NCBI GenBank assembly: GCA_963724825.1
Contig: CAVRWT010000006.1
Coordinates: 62,001-126,000, forward strand
DNA length: 64,000 nt
Source: JALYNX01 sp963724825
Lineage (GTDB): Bacteria; Actinomycetota; Acidimicrobiia; Spongiisociales; ZC4RG35
Direction of reading: 5' to 3'
The notes below the pieces were generated by a model that searched no databases, was not told where the DNA came from, and saw nothing but the letters and a program-made list of their open reading frames with translations. The position numbers and the translations under genes are program-made. Positions 9,310 through 19,154 of this stretch are shown here, piece by piece; within the stretch, counting starts at the first letter, position 1, and each line of letters begins with the position of its first letter.

Positions 9310-11008
9310 TCATTCCTGAGGCTGCCAGGGCCGAGCTTCTGAGTCGTCCCGGTCGATAGTGAGGAACTGGTTGGCATCGACGGTCATCCACGGCCCCTTT
9401 TCCCCATCGGGCCATTGAACGCGGATCTCCGCTTCTTGCGCGGCCCCAAGCCCGAAGTGAACCCAACCCAACTGCCCGCCGGCATGCCCACCTCCGATCG
9501 TCAGCTCGCGTTCCGTGGTCTGACTCCCGGCCTTGACCTCGATCCAGGAACCGATGGCGTCGCGATTCGGTCCCGGCTGCGTGAGTATCGAGAGCTACCC
9601 AGTTGCCGAGTGGCGCCGGTCCCCCGGCATCTCCGGATCCGACATTGCGCCAGAGGCTGACGTTCTCTCTTCGGTTCACTTCGACCAAATCGAGGAGGCC
9701 GTCCATGTTGAAATCGGCGAGGGCGGCGCCGCGACCCCGGGCGAAGTTGACGATTCCGGCGTCATCGGCGCCCTCGGTGAACGTCCCGTCAGGGCCCCCC
9801 AGCATCAAGTTGCTCGGGTCATCCGCTGCGAACTCGGCCATCGATTCGACGTTGCCCTTGGTCACCAACAGGTCGATGAAGGTGTCGTTGTTCACGTCCT
9901 GAAACTCGGCGTGCCAGGCAGTCGACGGCAGAAGTGTGTCGTCGCCGGTGAACGGTCGGTGGGCATTGGCATCACGGTCCAATGCGATGTCTATGTAGTT
10001 CGGTTGATCGGGACCGTCGGCCAGGGTCTGCAGCTTGTTGTCCCCTTGGCTGGTCAGGAACACCTCGGGGAACCCGTCACCGGTGAGGTCATAGCTGGCG
10101 ATCCCCATGCCCCAGATGCTCATCTTCTGCCAGCCGTCTTGTCGGGTATAGGGGCGAGGCGCCTCGCCCGCAGCCACCCGCCACAACTGCTCTTCGCCGT
10201 CGCGGTAGTAGTGGCGGTCATTGGTCATGCGCAGGTCGCGGCGACCGGAGCGGTCCCAGTCACTGAACAAGACGGACAGAGTGCACCATCCCGGGGAAAG
10301 CGTGATCGGCGGTCCATAGATCGAGTCATCGGCCGGCCTCATCATGACGCTGTCCGAGCAGCCCTCGCGGTCCCCGGTCTCGGACAGTTTCACGTAGTTG
10401 CCAAATGCCAGCGTGGGTAGGGACGCCTGCCCTTCCCACTGCGCGCTGAAGGCGGTGGTCCATTCGTCGCCACCGTCGATGGCCCAAGCCTCGTTTGCTT
10501 GTTCGAAGCGGCAGTCACCGAGACCACGGAGCATCACGTTCTCACCGACCCGCAAAACGGCGAGGTCGACGATTCCATCTCCGTCCACGTCGAGCGGGTA
10601 GGCCCCGACCACCGAAGTCAGGTCGGTGGTTGGGGCAGTCACCTGCTCGAACCGAAGCTCACCCGCGGTAGGGCTCTGATTCACGAACAACGAAGCCGGG
10701 TTGTCCCCACCGGCTAAATAGAGGTCGGGCCGCTGGTCCTGGTTGCAGTCGAATACGGCGACCCCGCCCCCGACGAAGAACGCGAACTCCCCGTCGTACA
10801 CATGGTTGACACCGGCCGCAGCCGACTGCTCGACGAAGTGCGGTGCGGTCAGGGCATCCGGCGGACCGCTCGCGTCGACGATCACCCGGACCAAGGCCAG
10901 AACCCCAACCACGACCAAGGATCCCGCCACGACGCCAGCCGCCAACCACACGTTTGGGGAGATGCGTCGGCTCGAATCGACCTTGGATCCTGATTTCAAG
11001 TTCGTCAT
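9310..11008 (-). CDS. CRTAC1/UnbV-like membrane-anchored FG-GAP repeat protein (frame broken near 9590)
   Basis: An N-terminal membrane anchor (VWLAAGVVAGSLVVVGVLALV) is followed by about six FG-GAP/VCBS repeats with Ca-binding DxNxDxxxD-like loops (FDCNQDQRPDLYLAGG, PLDVDGDGIVDLAVL, YDLTGDGFPEVFL, DVNNDTFIDLLV, DFNMDGLLDLVEV), predicting an extracytoplasmic beta-propeller. After LGNWVAL the frame breaks near 9588-9593. The adjacent frame then gives PGPNRDAIGSWIEV and ELTIGGGHAGGQLGW, the ASPIC/UnbV C-terminal domain, ending at the TGA at 9310-9312. UnbV-like proteins are usually found with UnbU-like membrane proteins, and one lies 2.5 kb away. Divergent from xylF. Confidence 0.8.
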
Positions 11009-11098
11009 GGATTTGGTGAATTGCGTCGAGCAGGTGTGGCTACAGTACGACGGTCCCGTTCGGGGACATCATCCAGAGGAGGAAGGAAACTAAATCTG

Positions 11099-12199
11099 AT
11101 GACGAAACGAGTCATTGCGCTGATTGCAGTGCTGATGCTCATTCTCGCCGCCTGTGGCGGCGATGAGGGCACCAGCTCGACGACTGCAGCCGGCGATGGC
11201 ACCACGGTGGCTGGCGGCGGCGATTGCACCGTCGGCATGTCGTGGAACAACTACAACGAAGAGAGATGGGCCAAGCATGATGAGCCCGCAATCCAGGCCG
11301 CTCTAGAGGCCGGCGGTTGCGACTACATCTCCGCAGACGCCGGGTCATCCGAGGAGCAGCAGATCACTGACGTGGAGAAGCTGATCTCTGATGGTGCCGA
11401 CGTGGTCATCATCCTGGCTCAGAACACGCAAGCGATCCTCCCCGCGGTCGAAGCCGCTACGGCTGAAGGTATCCCCGTGATTGCCTATGACCGTTTGATC
11501 GAGGATGCGAACACCTTCTACGTCAGCTTCGACAACGTCCTCGTGGGCAAGTTGATGGCGGAAGTCATCTACGGCCTGGTGCCGACCGGCAACTACATCA
11601 TCGTCAAGGGCAATGGCTCCGACGCCAACTCTGACTTCCTCCGTGAGGGAATCGAGTCGGTCATTGGTGATGCGGTTGCGGCAGGCGACATCACAATCTG
11701 CTGTGAGGACTACACCGACAACTGGGATCCCGCCCTCGCGCAGACTGCTGTTGAGCAGTGGCTGACGCAGGAGAACAACGAGGTCGACGCTGTGGTGTCC
11801 GAGAACGACGGAATGGCGACTGGCGCCGCCGCCGCCCTCGCGGCTCAGGGTCTCAGCATCCCGTTGTCAGGTCAGGACGCAGACGTCGCGGCCCTCAACC
11901 GGGTGGCGTTGGGAACGCAGTCGGTGTCGGTGTGGAAGGACGCTCGTGAGCTGGGCAAGGCTGCCGGCACGGCTGCCGTTGCTTTGGCTGCGAACCCATC
12001 GCTGGCGGATGTCGCAGGCACGGCTGAGTTCGTCTACACGAACAAGACGTCGGGCGTGGAGACCAAGCTGACCAGCGTCCTGCTGACCCCGATCCCGATC
12101 ACCCAGGAGAACCTCAACCTGGTTGTCGACGCCAACTGGATCACGGCTGACGAGCTCTGCGCCGGTGTCACCGCCGGAAGCGTGGCTGCCTGTCCGTGA
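11099..12199 (+). CDS. xylF: Xylose-type ABC transporter substrate-binding lipoprotein
   Basis: This 366-residue protein is a periplasmic-binding-protein type 1 family member of the XylF/RbsB class. The signal peptide ends in a lipobox (LILAACGG), and a Ser/Thr/Gly-rich tether follows. Sugar-binding landmarks include the MSWNNYNEERWAKHDEPAI start, DVVIILAQNTQAILP and VSENDGMATGAAAAL. ATG 11099 is preceded by a strong AGGAGGAAGG site; an upstream in-frame extension to 11021 is rejected. It heads the xylFHG operon. D-xylose is inferred from similarity and from the xylose isomerase 3 kb downstream. Confidence 0.88.
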   Translation: MTKRVIALIAVLMLILAACGGDEGTSSTTAAGDGTTVAGGGDCTVGMSWNNYNEERWAKHDEPAIQAALEAGGCDYISADAGSSEEQQITDVEKLISDGADVVIILAQNTQAILPAVEAATAEGIPVIAYDRLIEDANTFYVSFDNVLVGKLMAEVIYGLVPTGNYIIVKGNGSDANSDFLREGIESVIGDAVAAGDITICCEDYTDNWDPALAQTAVEQWLTQENNEVDAVVSENDGMATGAAAALAAQGLSIPLSGQDADVAALNRVALGTQSVSVWKDARELGKAAGTAAVALAANPSLADVAGTAEFVYTNKTSGVETKLTSVLLTPIPITQENLNLVVDANWITADELCAGVTAGSVAACP

Positions 12200-12228
12200 T
12201 ATTCGACGACTGAAGCGATATCAATGGT

Positions 12229-12264
12229 GCATTGCGCCCCCGGATTTCTCCGGGGGCGCAATGC
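12229..12264 (+). terminator. Perfect 16-bp hairpin between xylF and xylH
   Basis: GCATTGCGCCCCCGGA pairs perfectly with TCCGGGGGCGCAATGC around a four-base TTTC loop. No U-tract follows. Its place between the binding-protein gene and the permease gene is typical of a partial terminator or 3'-end stabiliser that keeps binding-protein mRNA in excess over membrane subunits. Confidence 0.8.
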
Positions 12265-12291
12265 GACCGCCTTCTCTAATGTGGTGAACTC

Positions 12292-13614
12292 ATGAGCGTG
12301 GTAGAGGCTGCCCCGTCCCAGCTGGAGACCCTGGAACCAGGTTCACGCAGGTCAGTTGGCTCCTTCCTGCGAGACAACGAGATCGACACCCGCATGGTCG
12401 GGATGACTCTCATCCTCCTGGTGATCTGGGTCCTCTTTCACATCTTGTCGGGCGGAACCTTCCTCACCCCCCGCAACCTGTGGAACCTCTCGGTGCAGAC
12501 TTCTTCGATTGCGATCATGGCCACCGGGATGGTGCTGGTGATCGTCTCCCGCAATATCGACCTCTCGGTGGGCTCGATGGTGGGCGTGGTCGGCATGGTG
12601 ATGGCCATCCTCCAATTCGAGTGGCTACCGCCCGTGTTGGGTCTCGGCAATCAGTGGATCTGGATCATCACACTCGCTGCCGGACTGGCTCTTGGGGCGC
12701 TGATCGGCGCCTTCCAGGGTTCGCTCATCGCCTATCTCGGGGTTCCGTCGTTCATCGTGACCCTGGGTGGATTGCTGGTATGGCGTGGGTTTGCCTGGCT
12801 GACCGCCAGCGGCCGGACTCTCGCCCCCATGGACGCCACTTTCCAACTCCTCGGGGGTGGGTCCCGCGGGTCGCTCGGTGAAACCGGAAGTTGGATCGTT
12901 GGCGGGGTCGCGTGTATCGGAATCGTCGCCTTTCTCGTCGTGGGACGACGTCGTCGTCGCAAGTTCGGCTTCCACGTCAGGCCGATGTGGTTGGATGCCG
13001 CTCTCGGTGTGATCGGCTGTGTGGTGGTGCTCGCCGCGGTATGGGTCACCAACAGCTACTACCTGCCCGAGAACCTCGCTCGGGCGGTCGCCGAGGAAAG
13101 GGGCATACCCTGGCCCGAGGGTGGTCTCCAGATCCCGCTCGGCATTCCCTATCCGGTCCTCATCCTCATCGGAGTCACATTGGTCATGAGCTTTGTCGCC
13201 AACCGGCTCCGCTTCGGGCGATACATCTTCTCGATTGGGGGCAATCCCGAGGCCGCGGTCCTGGCTGGAATCAAGACCAAGCGCACCATCGTCAGAACCT
13301 TCATGACCATGGGAATCCTCGTCGGGATCTCAGCCGCGGTCTCAATCGCCCGCCTCAATGCCGCGGTCAGCGGTCTTGGCACCCTGAATGAGCTCTATGT
13401 GATTGCGGCGGCGGTCGTCGGGGGCGCCTCCTTGGCTGGAGGGATCGGCACCATTCCCGGAGCCATCATCGGAGCCCTGGTCATGCAATCGCTCCAGTCC
13501 GGGATGGTGTCTCTCAAGGTCAGCGCTCCCGTGCAGGACGTGGTACTCGGGATCGTTCTCGTGACCGCAGTCGCAATCGACACCACCTTCCGGAGAAGGG
13601 CAGCCCAACGATGA
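12292..13614 (+). CDS. xylH: Xylose-type ABC transporter permease
   Basis: This 440-residue protein of the RbsC/XylH permease family has about ten hydrophobic segments. The diagnostic MVLVIVSRNIDLSVGSMVG motif lies in the first third and the conserved GGASLAGGIGTIPGAIIGALVMQ lies near the end. A basic loop (GRRRRRKFG) at mid-length and the larger size match XylH rather than RbsC. ATG 12292 follows the hairpin after xylF. The stop overlaps the xylG start (ATGA), so translation is coupled. It forms the membrane channel through which xylose is imported with XylF and XylG. Confidence 0.9.
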   Translation: MSVVEAAPSQLETLEPGSRRSVGSFLRDNEIDTRMVGMTLILLVIWVLFHILSGGTFLTPRNLWNLSVQTSSIAIMATGMVLVIVSRNIDLSVGSMVGVVGMVMAILQFEWLPPVLGLGNQWIWIITLAAGLALGALIGAFQGSLIAYLGVPSFIVTLGGLLVWRGFAWLTASGRTLAPMDATFQLLGGGSRGSLGETGSWIVGGVACIGIVAFLVVGRRRRRKFGFHVRPMWLDAALGVIGCVVVLAAVWVTNSYYLPENLARAVAEERGIPWPEGGLQIPLGIPYPVLILIGVTLVMSFVANRLRFGRYIFSIGGNPEAAVLAGIKTKRTIVRTFMTMGILVGISAAVSIARLNAAVSGLGTLNELYVIAAAVVGGASLAGGIGTIPGAIIGALVMQSLQSGMVSLKVSAPVQDVVLGIVLVTAVAIDTTFRRRAAQR

Positions 13615-14405
13615 CAACCCCCTCAGCCCCAAAACCACCACTCGTAGAGATGAGGAACATGAGTGTTTCCTTCGGTGGGGTTCATGCGGTCAAGGATGTC
13701 ACCATCACTCTCCGAGAAGGTGAAGTGCTCGGAGTAGTGGGGGGCAACGGAGCCGGCAAGTCGACCCTGATCAAGGTCTTGGCCGGTGCCCAGAAGGCCG
13801 ACTCCGGTGAGATCTTCATCGACGGTGAGCCGGTGACCATCCACAGTCCACGCGACGCCAAGAATCTGGGGATCGAGACCATCTATCAGACCCTGGCCCT
13901 GGCCGACAACATCGACGCTCCGGGCAACATGTTCCTCGGCAGGGAGCTGACCACACGTTGGAACACCCTCGACGACTCCTCGATGGAGGCTGCCACTCGG
14001 GAGATAATGGGGCGCCTCAATCCGAAGTTCCAAAACTTCAAGACGCCGGTTGCCTCACTCTCCGGTGGTCAGCGCCAGTCGGTCGCCATCGCCCGGGCCG
14101 TTCATTTCAACGCCAGGATCTTGATCATGGACGAGCCGACCGCGGCTCTGGGCCCGGCCGAGACCGAGCAGGTGCGAGAGTTGATCCGCCAACTGCAACG
14201 CGAGGGAATCGGGATCATCATGATCAGCCACGACATTCACGACGTGTTCGACCTGTCCGACCGGATCAGCGTCATGCTCCAGGGAAAGCTGGTGGGGACG
14301 GTGAACCGGGGTGAATGCACGATGGACGAGATCCTGGCCATGATCATCATCGGCAAGCTGCCAGACGAGGTCACCACCAAGGAGTTGGAACAACTCCACG
14401 GTTGA
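13611..14405 (+). CDS. xylG: Single-domain sugar ABC transporter ATPase
   Basis: This 264-residue ATPase has Walker A GGNGAGKST (about residues 44-52), a Q-loop at TIYQTLAL, signature SLSGGQRQ, Walker B ILIMDEPTAAL and H-loop MISHDIHDV. Most XylG/RbsA ATPases are fused duplications of about 500 residues; this one has a single nucleotide-binding domain and must work as a homodimer, as in FrcA-like systems. It energises XylH. It overlaps xylH by 4 bp and is followed closely by an SDR gene. Confidence 0.88.
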   Translation: MTTPSAPKPPLVEMRNMSVSFGGVHAVKDVTITLREGEVLGVVGGNGAGKSTLIKVLAGAQKADSGEIFIDGEPVTIHSPRDAKNLGIETIYQTLALADNIDAPGNMFLGRELTTRWNTLDDSSMEAATREIMGRLNPKFQNFKTPVASLSGGQRQSVAIARAVHFNARILIMDEPTAALGPAETEQVRELIRQLQREGIGIIMISHDIHDVFDLSDRISVMLQGKLVGTVNRGECTMDEILAMIIIGKLPDEVTTKELEQLHG

Positions 14406-14427
14406 CCGCTGAGAGTTGGAGGTATTC

Positions 14428-15135
14428 GTGAGCATTCTTGAAGGAAGAGTCGCGCTCATCACCGGAGCGAGCAGAGGCATCGGCGCCGCGGTGGCCCATG
14501 GGCTGGTCGCTCAGGGAGCCAGGGTCGCCTTAGCCTCCAGGAGCGGTGACAACCTCGGGATCGAGGACGCGGTTGCCCAGCCATGTGATGTGCGGGATCC
14601 TGCCGCTCTCGATTCCATCGTGGCCGAGACCGTCGACCGCTTTGGACAGCTGGACATCCTGGTCGCCAACGCCGGTGTTGGCGCCTACGGGTCCTTCCTC
14701 GATCTGGACCCCGAACATCTCGAGGAGATGATCGATGTCAATCTCAAGGGGACTCTCTACGCGGTGCGTGCCGCCCTTCCCCACATGTTGAAGAGCGACG
14801 CGGCCGACATCATCACCCTCGCCAGCGAAGCCGGCCGGCGTGGGGTTCCCTACGAGGCGGTGTATTGCGCTTCCAAATTCGGGCAGGTCGGATTCACCCG
14901 AGCCATGGATCACGAGCTGCGCGAAAAGGGTGTGCGTTGCACCAACGTCTGCCCCGGTGGTGTGGCGACCGACTTTGCCATGGGCCGGGGCCGGACCCCA
15001 GACATGCCCGAACTGGATGGGATGATGACATCAGAAGACGTTGCCGAGATGGTGCTCTTCGTCCTCACCCGCCCCCGCAACCACCGCATCTTGGAGGTTG
15101 CGATGCGCCCGGTGACCGAGACCTCCTGGGGCTGA
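14428..15135 (+). CDS. Short-chain dehydrogenase/reductase
   Basis: This 235-residue classical SDR shows the nucleotide-binding TGASRGIG, NAG at the end of beta-4, and the catalytic YCASK. GTG 14428 is preceded by GGAGG at a good distance; the TTG at 14416 is an alternative that would lie in the ribosome site. It sits 22 bp after xylG in the same direction and converges with xylA, so it probably belongs to the xylose operon, perhaps acting on a sugar or polyol. Substrate is not identifiable. Confidence 0.85.
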   Translation: MSILEGRVALITGASRGIGAAVAHGLVAQGARVALASRSGDNLGIEDAVAQPCDVRDPAALDSIVAETVDRFGQLDILVANAGVGAYGSFLDLDPEHLEEMIDVNLKGTLYAVRAALPHMLKSDAADIITLASEAGRRGVPYEAVYCASKFGQVGFTRAMDHELREKGVRCTNVCPGGVATDFAMGRGRTPDMPELDGMMTSEDVAEMVLFVLTRPRNHRILEVAMRPVTETSWG

Positions 15136-15139
15136 GACC

Positions 15140-16523
15140 TCAGGCCTTCTTGGTCGCCCAGATCCGCTGATTCACCTCGTTCTCGAGCAGCTCCTGACGC
15201 CCTGACCTTGGCTTGGGGTCGATCTCGCCCGAGGCGACCTTGTCCTCGAGCCCCACCAGAGTGACCTCACCGGCGAGAATCGAAGCGCCCACCCCCTTGG
15301 CCCATCCGGCGTAGCGGTCTGCTCGCGGCCCGTCGAGGGTCTTGGTTCTCGATCATGTCGGCGGCGACGAGGAGAGCTCGGGCCAGGGTGTCGATTCCGC
15401 CGATGTGGCCATGGAAGAGGTCGGTGCGGTCCATGCTCTGACGTCGAAGCTTGGCGTCGAAGTTGAAACCTCCCGTGGTGAAGCCACCGCTCTTGACGAT
15501 CTCATAGAGCGCCAAGGAGAGCTCGTCGACCGAGTTGGGGAACTGGTCCGTGTCCCAGCCGTTCTGGTAGTCCCCACGGTTGGCGTCGATGCTGCCAAAG
15601 ATCCCGTTGGCGGTTGCGTAGGCCACCTCGTGGTGGAAGCTGTGTCCTGCCAAAGTGGCGTGGTTGGCCTCGATGTTGACCTTGTACTCGCCGTCGAGCC
15701 CGTGGCGGACAAGGAAGCCGTGGACGGTCGCGCAGTCGTAGTCGTACTGGTGCTTGGTCGGCTCCTGGGGCTTGGGCTCGATCAGCAAGGTTCCCTTGAA
15801 CCCGATCTGGCGCTTGTGCTCGGCCACCATCTCCAGGAATCGTGCGAACTGGGTCTCCTCACGAGCGAGGTCTGTGTTGAGGAGAGTCTCGTAACCCTCC
15901 CTTCCGCCCCAGAGGACGTAGTTGGCACCGCCGAGTCGGTGTGTCGCCTCCAGCATCACCTTCACCTGGGCCGCGGCATAGGCGAAGACATCCGGGTCGG
16001 GGTTGGTTGCCGCTCCTGCGGCGTATCGGGGATGGCTGAATAGGTTGGCCGTTCCCCACAGCAGCTTGAGCCCGGTCGCCGACATATGGCCCTCGATCTG
16101 GTCGACAACTGTCTCCAGGTTGGCTCGAGTCTCCTTGAACGAAGACCCCTCGGGGGCAACGTCGCGGTCGTGGAAGCAGAAGTAAGGGACCCCGAGCTTG
16201 GACAGGAATTCGAAGGCGGCCTCGACCTTGTTGTTTGCTGCCGTCATCGGGTCGACGTCCGGGCTGAGCCAGGGCCGATCAAAGGTCCCCATCCCGAAGA
16301 CGTCGGATCCGGGCCAATTGAACGAGTGCCAGAGGCAGACGGCGATCCGGAGATGGTCTTCCATCCTCTTTCCGAGGACCAGCCTGTCGGGCTCGTAGAC
16401 CTTGAAGGAAAGTGGCTCTTGGGAGTCGAGCCCTCCGAATGGGATCGGTCCGGTCACCTCGGTGAAGAAGTCGTTGCCCACGCCGTGCCTTTCGAACTGA
16501 TGGAAGGTGGGCGAGCCTATCAC
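15140..16523 (-). CDS. xylA: Xylose isomerase, class II (frame broken near 15345)
   Basis: XylA converts D-xylose to D-xylulose. At about 460 residues with an N-terminal extension it is a class II enzyme. Active-site landmarks are FHDRD, WGGREGYE, LLIEPKPQEPTKHQ, the EANHATLAGHSFHHE segment and GSIDANRGDYQNGWDTD, which provide the catalytic histidine and both metal sites. The frame breaks near 15343-15346. Removing one base gives ENKTLDGPRADRYAGWAKG and a normal C-terminus ending WATKKA at 15140. As read, the open frame would end at 15267 with an Arg-rich nonsense tail. It is convergent with the SDR gene and completes uptake-to-isomerisation of xylose with xylFHG; no xylulokinase is seen in the window. 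Confidence 0.92.
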
Positions 16524-16538
16524 TCAGGGCGTTCGGCC

Positions 16539-17018
16539 TTACCCGATGGGGCGTCGCCTCTTTGAGGTGATTACGCCGGTGTCGAAGCCACCAAGGTGGA
16601 GGCCACCGGCGAACCGTGCATGTTCGATCTTGAGACACCGGTCTTGAACCACTTTCAGACCTGCGTCGACCGCCTTGCGGGCTGCCTCTTCGTGACGCAA
16701 GCCCAGCTGGAACCAGACGACCTTGGCACCAACCTCGATCGCCTCGTCCACCACTGCGGGTATCTCGGAGTGCTTCCGGAAGACATCGACGATGTCGGGC
16801 GGCTCGGGGAGATCCCGCAAGGACGGGTAGGACTTGAGCCCGAGCACCTCCTCGTACATCGGATTGACGGGATAGGTGACGAAGTCGGTTCGGACCAGGT
16901 AGCTGGCCACGAAGTTCGAAGAGCGGATGGGATTGGCCGATACCCCGACCAGTGCCACGCTGCGGGCGCCGAGGATGATTCGAAGCCGGTCCCGTGCCTC
17001 TGGGTCGGCCACAGTCAT
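16539..17018 (-). CDS. CoA-binding domain protein
   Basis: This 159-residue protein has the CoA_binding_2 Rossmann domain (SVALVGVSANPIRSSNFVA; YPVNPMYEEVLGLKSYPSL; VDVFRKHSEIPAVVDEAI; VVWFQLGLRHEEAA). The family resembles the YccU proteins and the CoA-binding part of succinyl-CoA synthetase. ATG 17018 overlaps the stop of metY (ATGA), so the two are translationally coupled. Stand-alone CoA-binding proteins occur beside MetY-type genes elsewhere, but their role is not established. Confidence 0.87.
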   Translation of the reverse strand: MTVADPEARDRLRIILGARSVALVGVSANPIRSSNFVASYLVRTDFVTYPVNPMYEEVLGLKSYPSLRDLPEPPDIVDVFRKHSEIPAVVDEAIEVGAKVVWFQLGLRHEEAARKAVDAGLKVVQDRCLKIEHARFAGGLHLGGFDTGVITSKRRRPIG

Positions 17019-18319
17019 GAGGACGCCACCAGGGCACGATCGAGGTCCCAGACGATGTCCTCGATGTCCTCGATGCCAACCGAGATCCTGATCATGTCGT
17101 CCCCAACGCCGGACCGCTCCCGTTCGGCGACGGGCACCTGCTGATGGGTAGTCGAGGCCGGATGGATCACCAGCGTCTTGGCGTCGCCCACGTTGGCGAG
17201 ATGCGAGGCCAGCTCCACGGTCTCGATGAAGCGAATCCCTGCCGGCAGGCCGCCCCGGAGCCCGAATGTGAAGACTGCTCCCGGTCCCTTGGGCAGATAT
17301 CGCTCGGCAAGTTCCTTCCATGGGTTGTCGTCGAAGATGGGGAAGTTGACCCATGCCACCTCGTCGCGGCCCCGAAGGAACTCGGCGACCGCCTTGGCGT
17401 TTTCGACATGTCTCTGCATGCGAAGCGGAAGGGTCTCCACCCCGAGCAACAGTATGAAGGAGTTGAACGGTGACAAAGAGGCGCCGATGTCACGGAGGAG
17501 CTCGACCCGGGCCCGTGTCAGATAGGCGTACTCACGGAAGTTCTCCCAGAACCGAAGATCGTGATAGGCCGGAGAGGGCTCCACGAGGGTGGGGAACTTG
17601 CCGTTGTCGAAGGGAAAGCGGCCGCTCTCCACGATCACGCCGGCGATCGCCGCCCCATGCCCGCCGAGGAACTTGGTGGCGGAGTGCACAACTATGTCTG
17701 CGCCGTACTCGATGGGCCGGCAGAGATAGGGAGTGGCAAAGGTGTTGTCCACGACCAGCGGAACGCCGTTTTCGTGGGCAATCCCGGCGATCGTCTCGAT
17801 GTCGAGGATGTCGGCGCCAGGATTCCCGACGGTCTCGCCATAGAGCAGCTTCGTCTTGTCGGTGATGGCAGCTCGTACTGCGTCGATGTCGCCGAAGTCG
17901 ACGAAGGTCACGTCGACCCCCATTCTCCGGAGGGTCACGTCGAACTGGGTGTAAGTCCCGCCGTATAGAGATCGCGAGGCGACCAACTCGTCTCCCTGCT
18001 GGCAGAGGGCGAGGATCGATATGAGCTGGGCAGCCTGTCCCGAAGCAGTTGCCACCGCTCCCAAGCCGCCCTCGAGCGAGGCCATCCGCTCCTCGAATGC
18101 TGCGGTAGTCGGATTGCCGATTCGGGTGTAGATGTTCCCGTAGTTCTGCAAGGCGAAGAGATCGGCGGCGTGCTGGACGTCGTCGAAGACGAAAGAAGTA
18201 GTCGCGTATATGGGCATGGCCCGGGCTCCGGTCTCGGGATCCGGGCGCTGGCCGGCATGCACGGCCCGAGTGGCGAAACCGAACTCGTGGTCTTTCATCT
18301 GGCCCATGTTGGCATCCAT
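17015..18319 (-). CDS. metY: O-acetylhomoserine aminocarboxypropyltransferase/sulfhydrylase
   Basis: This protein of about 434 residues is a PLP-dependent Cys/Met metabolism enzyme that makes homocysteine (or methionine) from O-acetylhomoserine and sulfide or methanethiol. The N-terminus FATRAVHAGQRPDPETGARA is typical of MetY. The PLP lysine lies in HSATKFLGGHGAA, and the C-terminus carries RISVGIEDIEDI. ATG 18319 is chosen, with 18307 and 18298 as alternatives; none has a strong ribosome site. The frame is accidentally open upstream to 18805 through the cupin gene, but that stretch is out-of-frame translation. It forms a unit with the cupin and CoA-binding genes. Confidence 0.92.
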   Translation of the reverse strand: MDANMGQMKDHEFGFATRAVHAGQRPDPETGARAMPIYATTSFVFDDVQHAADLFALQNYGNIYTRIGNPTTAAFEERMASLEGGLGAVATASGQAAQLISILALCQQGDELVASRSLYGGTYTQFDVTLRRMGVDVTFVDFGDIDAVRAAITDKTKLLYGETVGNPGADILDIETIAGIAHENGVPLVVDNTFATPYLCRPIEYGADIVVHSATKFLGGHGAAIAGVIVESGRFPFDNGKFPTLVEPSPAYHDLRFWENFREYAYLTRARVELLRDIGASLSPFNSFILLLGVETLPLRMQRHVENAKAVAEFLRGRDEVAWVNFPIFDDNPWKELAERYLPKGPGAVFTFGLRGGLPAGIRFIETVELASHLANVGDAKTLVIHPASTTHQQVPVAERERSGVGDDMIRISVGIEDIEDIVWDLDRALVASS

Positions 18320-18330
18320 CGTCCGCGGGC

Positions 18331-18735
18331 TCAGTCGCCCGATGGGCTGTTGTCGTATTCGTCGACGGTTACCGGCCGCGGCTCCCAGAGCGTCGCGCCG
18401 CCGGTGGTCAGGGAGAGGTGGCTCATCGGCGAGTCCGGGCCGGCCCCGTGCCAATGAAGCTCGCCCGGCTTGGAGTAGATCACATCGCCTGTCGAGAACT
18501 CGACGATGTCGCCCGACTCGGTGCCTCCCCGCCCGTGGCCGGACGATGACATAGAGGACCTGGCCTTCGGGGTGGGAGTGCCAGTGGGTTCTCGCCCCGG
18601 CCTCGAAGGTGACACTGATCGCATTCAGCACCCGGTCGTCACCCTGGGACAACGTCTCCATCCAGGCCTTGCCGGTGAAGTGCTCCTCGGGCTGAGGGAT
18701 CGCGTTGCAGGGCCTCGGGCAGTGGTGTGCTCCAT
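18331..18735 (-). CDS. Cupin-domain protein (frame broken near 18540)
   Basis: Two overlapping frames together give one small cupin of about 130 residues. The upstream frame carries PQPEEHFTGKAWMETL and GARTHWHSHPEGQVLYVIV, the first metal-binding cupin motif. The downstream frame carries GHGRGGTESGDIVEFSTGDV and PGELHWHGAG, the second motif. One extra C at 18538-18543 explains the break. The extreme N-terminus is also uncertain: the ATG at 18735 reads MEHTTARG in a third frame, so another indel may exist there. The family includes small metal-binding cupins annotated near carboxymuconolactone decarboxylases. Function unknown. Confidence 0.65.
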
Positions 18736-18864
18736 GAGGTGAGAGGTTATCCGCGCACGCCGAGCCCCAATTCGTCGACTCTTGGCGACTTCGGTGGTGA
18801 CTCACAGGGAGCCCTCAGGCGCGGGCTGGATGATCGACCTGGCATCTGATTGAAAGGAGTTGAG

Positions 18865-19141
18865 ATGCACACTCGAAGCAAGACAGTCAAGACCCTCGCC
18901 GCCTCGGCGGCCTTGGTCGCCAGCCTCGGTCTCGGGGCGGTGTTGGGGTCACCCGGCGTGGCTCAGGCGCAGGAGGAGACGACCACCACGGTGGTCGATG
19001 ACTCCACCAACGCGACCGCCGCCACGACGGATACCACGGTACGACGACAGGGCCACCACCGACGATACGAACGGTTCGGGCCAGGCTGACCACAACTGCG
19101 ACGACGCGGCCGCCGGATCGGGCACCACGGCCACGACCTGA
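18865..19141 (+). CDS. Small secreted Thr/Asp-rich protein (possible frame break near 19035)
   Basis: ATG 18865, with AAAGGAG upstream, opens a signal peptide (LAASAALVASLGLGAVLG) with a likely AQA cleavage site, followed by a low-complexity Thr/Asp tail. In the annotated frame it stops at 19089 with a basic end. In the next frame the acidic Thr-rich composition continues (DDRATTDDTNGSGQADHNC) to the TGA at 19141, so one extra base near 19035 is likely. No domain is recognisable. It may be an exported, disordered surface protein. A strong hairpin follows. Confidence 0.55.
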
Positions 19142-19154
19142 CGGATAGCGCACC

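Noticed and set aside
17015..18805. A 596-residue cupin-MetY fusion suggested by one continuous frame
   Set aside because: Residues about 90-162 are Arg-rich out-of-frame translation of the cupin gene; the cupin continues in another frame and stops at 18331, before the MetY start.
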